From an uncultured Clostridia bacterium (GTDB taxonomy: Bacteria; Bacillota_A; Clostridia; TANB77; CAG-508), in NCBI GenBank assembly GCA_947627825.1, contig CANQXO010000086.1, positions 1 through 5,542 on the forward strand: a DNA stretch of 5,542 nucleotides, read 5' to 3'. Numbering within the stretch: the first letter of the stretch is position 1; each line of letters begins with the position of its first letter. Positions 1 through 5,174 of the stretch are shown piece by piece. A program made the translations under genes and the position numbers. The notes below the pieces were generated by a model that saw nothing but the letters and a program-made list of their open reading frames with translations, did not search any database and was not told where the DNA came from.

Positions 1-1041
1 CATATTTCCATAACCACCAGTATTATAGTCAGAGTATATTACTATTCCGTCTGCCGCTGCATATACCGGGTCGCCTAAGGCTCCTCCAATATCAATTCCA
101 TCATGATTTTTTATAATTCCTTGTATTGGATGTAATCTTGTTCCATACCCCGAGGTAATATATGATGTTGTATAAGTTGGCCAAATCATTATTCCACCTG
201 AATATTGTAATTCATAGGTTGAATAGTATATAGAATTTTGTATTAGATATTCTAATTCTTCTTGTTGTTTTAAGTATGCATCTATTTCTGATTTTAGTTT
301 TTGCTCACTTTCGCTTAAACTTAATTTATGGCTTTCTACTATTGTTTTGGTATTTTCTAATACTACTGTTTGTTCTTCTGCTTCGGCTTTTATTATTTTC
401 ATATTAGCTTTGTCTTCTTTAAGTTCATTTGATATTTTTTCGATTTGCTTTTTCTTGGCTGACAAATCTTCAAGAGTTTCTGAGTCATATTTTATAATTG
501 TTTTTATTGTATAATATCTTGATATAAAGTCAATTATATCTCTTGAATTAAGAAGTACATCTAAATATGTTGTTGTTCCACTTTTATATAAGGCTACTAA
601 TCTTTTTTTTAATAAATTGTTTTTTGTATCATATTGTTCTTGAATATCATCTAGACTTGCTTGTGTTTCTTTTACCTTTTTTTGAATTTCTTGGTACTCT
701 GCATTTACTTTATCTAACTTAGCTTGATATTCGGTTATTCTTGTTTCAAGATTCTGTATTTGCAAAAGTGAAGACGATAATTCTCCTTCAACATACTCTA
801 GCTGCTCTTTTGCATGATTTAAATTGTCCTCAACCTGAGTTTGCTGTTGTTGCAAGGTTAAAATTTGGTTTGAGTATGCTGTTTCATTATTCTCTGTATT
901 ATTGATATTACTTTCTATATCGTTTATATTATTTTCATCTGTAGTATTTTCATCTGCAAATGAATAATTTATTAAAAGAAAGATGATTAGTAATATTAAC
1001 ATAATACTTGTATATTTGTTTCTATTTTTACTATTACACAT
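1..1041 (-). CDS. Secreted coiled-coil M23 (LytM-type) murein hydrolase or activator, second paralog, C-terminus outside window
   Basis: The frame is open from an ATG at 1041 to the left edge, giving 347 residues with no stop, so the 3' end is missing. Residues 1-29 look like a signal peptide: a basic start, a hydrophobic run at 13-25 and a likely cut after SFA. Residues about 55-265 are Gln/Glu/Lys-rich coiled coil, broken by a motif at 144-164 (LLKKRLVALYKSG, then YLDVLL). The M23 domain starts near 285 with IWP, then SGYGTRLHP, and H313 and D317 (HDGID) are the first two zinc ligands. The catalytic His and the HxH motif lie beyond the edge, so I cannot say whether the enzyme is intact. The family cuts peptide bonds in peptidoglycan outside the membrane, or activates amidases if degenerate. 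It lies 70 bases after a paralogous gene and is probably co-transcribed with it and ftsEX. The start is supported by AAAAGGAGG just upstream. Confidence 0.88.
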   Translation of the reverse strand, partial: MCNSKNRNKYTSIMLILLIIFLLINYSFADENTTDENNINDIESNINNTENNETAYSNQILTLQQQQTQVEDNLNHAKEQLEYVEGELSSSLLQIQNLETRITEYQAKLDKVNAEYQEIQKKVKETQASLDDIQEQYDTKNNLLKKRLVALYKSGTTTYLDVLLNSRDIIDFISRYYTIKTIIKYDSETLEDLSAKKKQIEKISNELKEDKANMKIIKAEAEEQTVVLENTKTIVESHKLSLSESEQKLKSEIDAYLKQQEELEYLIQNSIYYSTYELQYSGGIMIWPTYTTSYITSGYGTRLHPIQGIIKNHDGIDIGGALGDPVYAAADGIVIYSDYNTGGYGNM

Positions 1042-1045
1042 CCTT

Positions 1046-1053
1046 CCTCCTTT
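1046..1053 (-). promoter_or_regulatory. Ribosome binding site of the second M23 gene
   Basis: The minus strand reads AAAAGGAGG followed by AAGG and the ATG at 1041. The match to the anti-Shine-Dalgarno sequence is strong, but the spacing from AGGAGG to the start is only 4 bases, shorter than for the upstream paralog. No other in-frame start nearby has a better site. The 70-base gap holding it (1042-1111) shows no hairpin terminator, which supports read-through from the upstream gene. Confidence 0.7.
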
Positions 1054-1111
1054 TAAAAATTAGTTTATATTATTTTTATTCAAAAGTTATTTCATTATTC
1101 ATGTTATTATT

Positions 1112-2317
1112 TTATGATGGCGTTGATGCTCCTGCTGCCATTGTGTATCCACCTGGTAAATAGTCTAATGGATTTAGTGGTGATTTATTAAAGAAGTCTG
1201 CTGTTGAAGATGCTTGTCTTATTTCAAAGTGTAAGTGCGGAGCTGTACTACTTCCTGAATTTCCTGATGTTGCAATAACTTGTCCTTGTGTTACATATTG
1301 TCCATTACTTATTTTACTTGCTGATAAATGTCCGTATAAAGTTACGAATCCACTTCCATGGAATACCATTATGTATGTTCCATATCCATATCTATCATAA
1401 GCATTATATGCATATCCAGTTGCTGATGCATATACATTTTCATAAGATGCTCCTATGTCTATTCCTTTATGCATTCTTCCCCATCTTTGCTTTACTGTTG
1501 ATGTTACGACTTTATTGTTACATGGCCATATAAAGCTTCCATCAAATTTTAGGCCATTTCCTCCACTGCCTCCACCATTTAGCTGTGCTTGTGCCTGTCT
1601 TGCTATATCAGCTAATTGTTGATTTACTCTTGCCATTGCATTATTGTATTCATCTATTTCTGCTTGTTTTGCTTGTTCTTCTGCATTTAAAGATGCTATT
1701 TTGCTTTCTTTAGCATTTTGCATAGTTGTTAGTTCCACATTTTTAGCGTCTTTTTGTGCCTTTACATCATCTACTTGCTTTTTTTGCGACTCTAATTCTT
1801 GTTTTGCTTGTTCTAATTCTTGCTTTTCACTTGTTACTTTATTTATTAATTTTGTATCTGCGTCTGCAATTTGCTCTAAAGCATCAAATGATGCAAGCAT
1901 ATCCATATAGCTTGATGCTCCTAGCAAAACATCTAAATAGCTTAGCCCTCCGTTTTTATACATCGAAACTAATCTCTTTTTCAAAAGTTCTTGCTTTTGC
2001 TCTAATTCTTTTTGTTTTTGCTCTATTTCCTCTTGTTTTTTGGTAATTGAATCGTTTAATTCATTCAATTGGCTTTCTAGTTGAGAAATCTCGTTTCTTA
2101 AAGAACTTAATTGATTTGTAATAACTTCTAGTTCGTCTTGTTCATTTTTTTTCTCACTTGATATATTATTTTTTTCTGTTTGTGCATTATTTTTTTCTCT
2201 TTCTAGTCTTTCTCTTTCTTCTTGTAATTCCTGTTGCGTTGCTGCAAATACGGAATTTGCTATGCTTGTACTTAAAAACAGTATTATAACAAATAATGAT
2301 ATAATCTTGCTTTTCAT
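1112..2317 (-). CDS. Secreted coiled-coil M23 (LytM-type) peptidoglycan endopeptidase, probable FtsEX effector (PcsB/CwlO/EnvC-like)
   Basis: This is a complete 401-residue protein. Residues 1-25 form a signal peptide (KSK start, hydrophobic 5-19, likely cut after SVFA). Residues about 27-112 and 155-245 are long Glu/Gln/Lys-rich coiled coils separated by a conserved break at 111-133 (LLKKRLVSMYKNG, then YLDVLL). A Gly-rich linker at 248-254 leads to the M23 domain (about 260-390). Its full metal and active-site set is visible: H283 and D287 (HKGID), H330 (LYGH), H361 and H363 (HLHFEI). By LytM analogy H283, D287 and H363 bind zinc, and H330 and H361 are catalytic, so it should be an active endopeptidase rather than a degenerate activator. 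It lies 58 bases after ftsX. In Firmicutes, FtsEX switches on coiled-coil hydrolases of this layout by moving the coiled coil away from the active site. That partnership is inferred here from gene order. The start is fixed by a good AGGAGG site. Confidence 0.93.
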   Translation of the reverse strand: MKSKIISLFVIILFLSTSIANSVFAATQQELQEERERLEREKNNAQTEKNNISSEKKNEQDELEVITNQLSSLRNEISQLESQLNELNDSITKKQEEIEQKQKELEQKQELLKKRLVSMYKNGGLSYLDVLLGASSYMDMLASFDALEQIADADTKLINKVTSEKQELEQAKQELESQKKQVDDVKAQKDAKNVELTTMQNAKESKIASLNAEEQAKQAEIDEYNNAMARVNQQLADIARQAQAQLNGGGSGGNGLKFDGSFIWPCNNKVVTSTVKQRWGRMHKGIDIGASYENVYASATGYAYNAYDRYGYGTYIMVFHGSGFVTLYGHLSASKISNGQYVTQGQVIATSGNSGSSTAPHLHFEIRQASSTADFFNKSPLNPLDYLPGGYTMAAGASTPS

Positions 2318-2323
2318 AAGTAT

Positions 2324-2329
2324 CCTCCT
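2324..2329 (-). promoter_or_regulatory. Ribosome binding site of the first M23 gene
   Basis: The minus strand carries a perfect AGGAGG, 6 bases before the ATG at 2317. It fixes the start of the hydrolase gene and suggests strong translation relative to ftsE and ftsX, whose sites are weaker. Confidence 0.8.
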
Positions 2330-2357
2330 ATAATTTTTTCACATTTTAATTGAATTA

Positions 2358-2387
2358 ATGATAATCTCTTTTGATTTATACTTTCAA
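2358..2387 (-). promoter_or_regulatory. Candidate internal promoter ahead of the first M23 gene
   Basis: On the minus strand TTGAAA (2387-2382) and TATCAT (2363-2358) are separated by 18 bases. Each box matches five of six sigma-A consensus positions. The -35 box lies in the last codons of ftsX and the -10 box in the ftsX-hydrolase gap, about 40 bases before the ATG at 2317. It could give the hydrolase genes expression beyond that from the ftsE promoters. Chance matches are common in DNA this AT-rich, so this is tentative. Confidence 0.35.
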
Positions 2388-3203
2388 GTATTTTCTCATT
2401 GAAATCATACTTCCTACAATTCCTATGCCTGTTCCTAATACTAAGTAAACAACTAATAATTTTATAAATATGTCTGAGAAACCATATAGTGTCATATTTA
2501 TAATTTGTATTACAGATGATGATAAAATTCCATTTATTGCCGAATTATATACAACTCCTACTATTGCAAGCGTTATAAGTGCTGATACTACTCCTATAAT
2601 TACACCTTCTACAATAAATGGACCTCTGATAAATCCATTAGTTGCTCCAACATATTTCATTATAGAAATCTCTTTTCTTCTTGCATATACAGTAAGCTTT
2701 ATGGTGTATGAAATTATAAATACTGAGATTATAATCAAAATTACTAGTAGTGCTACTGTTGCCATTTGTATACCTTTTGCCACAGTTGCAAGTGAGGCAA
2801 TCGTGTCATCTTGTGCTGTGATTTCTTCTACTCCACTTATAGTAAGAATTTCGCTTTGCACTTTACTATTTAGTGTTAAATCTCCAAGTCTTTCTTTTAT
2901 TGATGCCAGAGCATCTTCTTTTGAGTAGAAAGTAATTTGATTTACGCCTTCTATTTGCCTTATTCTAGATTCCATATTAGTTATTTCATCTTGAGTTGCG
3001 TTTTCTGCAATTATTACTCTCATTCCTTGTTGACTTTCTACTTGCTTCATGATGTAGTTTATATTTTCTCCTATAAGGTAAAATACACCAAATATAAACA
3101 TCGTAGCACACATAATAATTATTGATGCACTTGTCATTTTCTTTTGCTTTGCTACGCTTCTAAATCCTTCTCCAATTAAATATCCAATACTATTATACTT
3201 CAC
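2376..3203 (-). CDS. ftsX: Cell division protein FtsX, membrane subunit of the FtsEX complex
   Basis: FtsX is the permease-like partner of FtsE. It passes the ATPase cycle to extracellular cell-wall hydrolases rather than transporting a substrate. Counted from the GTG at 3203 (275 residues), the layout is classical: a cytoplasmic N-terminus (VKYNSIGYLIGEGFRS), TM1 at about 26-46, an extracellular domain at about 50-143, then three membrane segments at about 147-168, 197-220 and 244-268. The cytoplasmic loop ARRKEISIMKYVGATNGFIR (174-193) is the family signature that contacts FtsE, and the end (SMISMRKYLKV) is also typical. The gene overlaps ftsE. Other starts are GTG 3227, ATG 3224 and ATG 3209. 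I prefer GTG 3203 because AGGTGG lies 8 bases ahead and the protein then begins as relatives do. The extracellular domain seems to lack about 24 residues after the LGD at 106-108. Confidence 0.93.
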   Translation of the reverse strand: MKYNSIGYLIGEGFRSVAKQKKMTSASIIIMCATMFIFGVFYLIGENINYIMKQVESQQGMRVIIAENATQDEITNMESRIRQIEGVNQITFYSKEDALASIKERLGDLTLNSKVQSEILTISGVEEITAQDDTIASLATVAKGIQMATVALLVILIIISVFIISYTIKLTVYARRKEISIMKYVGATNGFIRGPFIVEGVIIGVVSALITLAIVGVVYNSAINGILSSSVIQIINMTLYGFSDIFIKLLVVYLVLGTGIGIVGSMISMRKYLKV

Positions 3204-3876
3204 CGTCATACCCACCTTTTTCATCACGAATTATATTACCTTTGTCTATGCGAATAACTCTTTTTTTCATTTTATCAACGATATCTTTTGCATGGGTTGC
3301 AACTACTACTGTTGTTCCTCTTAAGTTGATATCATTTAATAGTTCCATAATATCCCAAGCTGTATTAGGGTCTAAGTTTCCAGTTGGCTCGTCTGCAATT
3401 AACATTGATGGATTGTTTACTATAGCCCTTGCTAATGCAACTCTTTGTTGTTCTCCTCCTGATAACTCATTTGGATAAACTTTTGCTTTTTCTCCAAGTC
3501 CTACTAATGAAAGTACCATTGGAACCTGTCTTCTTATATGTTTTGGTGTTGCTCTTACAACATGCATTGCAAATGCTACATTTTCATATACTGTTTTATC
3601 TGGTAACAATCTAAAGTCTTGAAAAACAATTCCCATACTTCTTCTTAAATATGGAACTCTACTTGGTTTTAAAAATGTTGTATCTTTTCCGTTTATTATT
3701 ATATTTCCTGTTGTTGGTTCTTCTTCCTTTAATATCAATTTTATAATTGTTGATTTACCTGAGCCTGAACTTCCTACTAAAAAAGCAAATTCTCCTTTTT
3801 CTATTGTAAAATTAGCATTATGTACAGCTTCTTGACCACTTGTGTAAGATTTGCTTACATTTCTAAATTCTATCAT
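3193..3876 (-). CDS. ftsE: Cell division ATP-binding protein FtsE
   Basis: This 227-residue ABC ATPase has the usual FtsE length. All nucleotide-binding motifs are intact: Walker A GSSGSGKST (35-43), Q-loop Q86 in VFQDFRLL, signature LSGGEQQR (138-145), Walker B LIADEP with D162 and E163, D-loop NLD (167-169) and switch H195 in VATH. The segment FQDFRLLPDKTVYENVAFAM is characteristic of FtsE as opposed to LolD or MacB-type ATPases, and the overlap with ftsX confirms the assignment. FtsE dimerises on the cytoplasmic face and drives FtsX, coupling ATP hydrolysis to cell-wall cutting during division or elongation. It is the first gene of its unit, behind two tandem promoters, with an AAGGA site at 3890-3886, 9 bases before the ATG. 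I see no defect. Confidence 0.96.
   Translation of the reverse strand: MIEFRNVSKSYTSGQEAVHNANFTIEKGEFAFLVGSSGSGKSTIIKLILKEEEPTTGNIIINGKDTTFLKPSRVPYLRRSMGIVFQDFRLLPDKTVYENVAFAMHVVRATPKHIRRQVPMVLSLVGLGEKAKVYPNELSGGEQQRVALARAIVNNPSMLIADEPTGNLDPNTAWDIMELLNDINLRGTTVVVATHAKDIVDKMKKRVIRIDKGNIIRDEKGGYDGEV
3212..3217 (-). promoter_or_regulatory. Ribosome binding site inside ftsE that decides the ftsX start
   Basis: AGGTGG on the minus strand, within the last codons of ftsE, sits 8 bases before GTG 3203 but only 2 bases before ATG 3209. The spacing favours GTG 3203 as the ftsX start. That leaves an 11-base overlap with the end of ftsE and suggests translational coupling of the two subunits. Confidence 0.55.
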
Positions 3877-3915
3877 TTTTGTTCATCCTTTTTGTTTAAA
3901 TAATTTATCAATGAT

Positions 3916-3944
3916 ATCATATCAATAAAAAAATTTATTTGCAA
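3916..3944 (-). promoter_or_regulatory. Sigma-A promoter of the ftsEX unit (proximal)
   Basis: On the minus strand TTGCAA (3944-3939) and TATGAT (3921-3916) are 17 bases apart, with a TG one base before the -10 box (extended -10). The predicted start of transcription is near 3909, leaving a leader of about 33 bases before the ftsE ATG at 3876. The spacer is almost pure A/T. A perfect 13-base inverted repeat (TGATAT-G-ATATCA, 3912-3924) overlaps the -10 box and could be an operator, or simply a by-product of AT-richness. Confidence 0.7.
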
Positions 3945-3959
3945 GTGCTATTTTGAAAA

Positions 3960-3989
3960 ATTAAAGGGAATTTAGGGCATTTTTGTCAA
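3960..3989 (-). promoter_or_regulatory. Second, distal promoter candidate for ftsEX
   Basis: A consensus TTGACA (3989-3984) is followed after 18 bases by TTTAAT (3965-3960) on the minus strand. It lies just upstream of the proximal promoter and just past the terminator of the preceding unit, where a new transcription unit should begin. The -35 box is perfect and the -10 box has one mismatch. Confidence 0.5.
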
Positions 3990-3997
3990 AATAAACT

Positions 3998-4038
3998 AAA
4001 ATAAAAGAGCTCAAATATGCTTAACTATTTAAACTCCT
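3998..4038 (-). terminator. Rho-independent terminator of the prepilin peptidase-aminopeptidase unit
   Basis: On the minus strand GAGTTTAAATA (4036-4026), an 8-base loop and TATTTGAGCTC (4017-4007) form an 11-bp stem with two G-U pairs. TTTTATTTT (4006-3998) follows directly. It lies about 60 bases past the reconstructed aminopeptidase stop at 4099 and before the ftsE promoters, exactly between the two units. The stem is AT-rich, so it may be of moderate strength. Confidence 0.72.
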
Positions 4039-4098
4039 TATTTCTTTGTTTTCAATTATTACAATAATTTTAAATATAAATGACATTTTAGTTGTATA

Positions 4099-4194
4099 TC
4101 ATATAATAGTCAATTTTTTGTCTGACTTAGTTAGTATCTCTGAAGACATTTTGTTTACTAAAATAGTGTCTTCAATTCTTATTCCCAACTTTCC
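4099..4194 (-). pseudogene. Out-of-frame C-terminal remnant of the Xaa-Pro aminopeptidase
   Basis: Read in the frame two bases on from the upstream gene, this segment encodes GKLGIRIEDTILVNKM and then about 15 more residues, ending at a TGA (4101-4099). GIRIEDT is the conserved C-terminal block of M24 aminopeptidases, and its Glu is the fifth metal ligand. Removing one base at about 4211 and one at about 4195 joins it to the main frame through GIYIP and gives 353 residues, the normal size for the family. It is therefore part of the same gene, cut off by two small insertions or by sequence errors, and not an independent gene. It has no start codon or ribosome site. Confidence 0.85.
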
Positions 4195-5162
4195 GTGGTA
4201 TATATATTCCGCGGTTCGTTGGTAACTACCATGTTTTCCTTTAAAGTGCTACATGACTTTGTACTTAAAACTGGTTTTTCATGCACTTCTAATCCAACGC
4301 CGTGCCCTAAGGCATGTATCATCGTGTAATTTCTTGCGTTAAATTCTGTTTCTAGCCCTTTTGCAATGAGCTTTCCATCTGCATTATCTTTTATTTTGTT
4401 TGTAACTCTTGCTTGACAACTTAATATGAAATTGTATAAATCTTTTACTTCTTCCGAAGCTTCTCCTACAAATACTGTTCTTGTCATATCTGTGCAGTAG
4501 CCTTTATATTTTGCTCCAAAGTCTATAACTATGCAATCACCTTTTTCAATTACTTTGTCAGTTGGTACCCAATGTGGCTTTGAAGAATTTTCACCACTTG
4601 CAACTACTGTTTCAAATGCAGTTCCATCTGCACCATTTTTTATAAAAAAACTTTCTATTTCTAAAGCAATATCTTTTTCTGTTATGCCCTCTTTGATATA
4701 TTCTAACAAATGAGAATAACATTTATCAGTTATTTCTGATGCTCTCCTTATTTTAGCGATTTCACTATCATCTTTTATTACTCTTTCATTTTCAACAATG
4801 TTGTTTGTTTCTAGTGCCTCTTTTAAGCGGAACTTTCTTACATATTCTTGATATTTTGCATAGCTTATGTAATTTTCTTCAATACCGATTTTTTGGCACT
4901 CAGCAAAAAAAGCTAAATAATCGTCTTCTGACAAAGTTATACTATCATAAACAATTATTTCATCATCAATTGTTATTGCATTATTGACTTCTTCAATATA
5001 TCTCGCATCTGTTATTAAAATATTTTCTTTATTGTTTAAAATGAATATTCCTTCTGCTTTAGTTCCTACCAAATAATAAATATTAGTTGGGTTTGAAACT
5101 ATCATTCCATCTATGCCTTGTAACTTCATTTTTTCCCTAAGACTTTTTATTTTATAATTCAT
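4179..5162 (-). CDS. pepP: Xaa-Pro aminopeptidase (M24B family), frameshifted and truncated at its C-terminus
   Basis: The open frame encodes 327 residues of a cytoplasmic metallo-aminopeptidase that removes an N-terminal residue preceding proline. Residues about 1-125 are the creatinase-type N-terminal domain (GIDGMIVSNPTNIYYLVG). Residues from about 135 are the pita-bread catalytic domain. Four of the five metal ligands are visible: D214 (VIDFGAKY), D225 (CTDMTRT), H287 (ALGHGVG) and E316 (TNEP). H197 and H294 match substrate-binding positions. After P317 the frame goes wrong: RNIYTTESWE and a stop replace the expected GIYIPGKLGIRIEDT. The fifth ligand (E330 after repair) is lost, so the product as written should be inactive and probably unstable. 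The start at 5162 follows the prepilin peptidase stop by 12 bases, with AAAGGG upstream, implying one operon. The usual Firmicute partner efp is not next to it here. Either a decaying gene or two sequence errors would explain the frame. Confidence 0.88.
   Translation of the reverse strand: MNYKIKSLREKMKLQGIDGMIVSNPTNIYYLVGTKAEGIFILNNKENILITDARYIEEVNNAITIDDEIIVYDSITLSEDDYLAFFAECQKIGIEENYISYAKYQEYVRKFRLKEALETNNIVENERVIKDDSEIAKIRRASEITDKCYSHLLEYIKEGITEKDIALEIESFFIKNGADGTAFETVVASGENSSKPHWVPTDKVIEKGDCIVIDFGAKYKGYCTDMTRTVFVGEASEEVKDLYNFILSCQARVTNKIKDNADGKLIAKGLETEFNARNYTMIHALGHGVGLEVHEKPVLSTKSCSTLKENMVVTNEPRNIYTTESWE
4193..4214 (-). other. Site of two single-base insertions in the aminopeptidase gene, forming a quasi-palindrome
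   Basis: On the minus strand CCGCGG (4214-4209) and CCACGG (4198-4193) flank an AT repeat. Each corresponds to an expected Pro-Gly codon pair (CCG GGA, CCA GGA) with one extra base, best placed as C at 4211 and C at 4195. The whole 22-base segment can fold on itself with two mismatches. The two extra bases have the same sense, so they shift the frame by two and do not compensate each other. Confidence 0.7.
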
Positions 5163-5174
5163 AAAATCATCCCT

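Noticed and set aside
1042..1111. Possible promoter ahead of the second M23 gene
   Set aside because: The gap is nearly all A/T, and I could not find a -35/-10 pair with good spacing that stands out from background. Only the ribosome site is supported.
1288..2046. Plus-strand open frames opposite the first M23 gene
   Set aside because: They are antisense shadows of a low-complexity coiled-coil gene, with Cys/Leu/His-rich translations, no ribosome sites and no recognisable family.
1600..2250. Repeated ctt/ttct-rich motifs resembling a tandem repeat or CRISPR-like array
   Set aside because: The repetition follows Lys/Glu/Gln codons of the coiled coil. Spacing is irregular and there are no unique spacers.
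2470..3614. Plus-strand open frames opposite ftsX and ftsE
   Set aside because: They run antisense to confidently identified genes, have no Shine-Dalgarno sequences, and their translations have no domain character.
4141..4174. Perfect 8-bp inverted repeat TGAAGACA/TGTCTTCA around an 18-base loop, just past the premature aminopeptidase stop
   Set aside because: It lies in the C-terminal coding remnant (EDTILVNKMSS) and no U-tract follows on the minus strand, so it is not convincing as a terminator. The better terminator is at 3998-4038.
4193..4214. Programmed ribosomal frameshifting as the explanation for the split aminopeptidase
   Set aside because: Two separate shifts 16 bases apart would be needed, there is no slippery heptamer, and known family members are single-frame. 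Mutation or sequence error is simpler.
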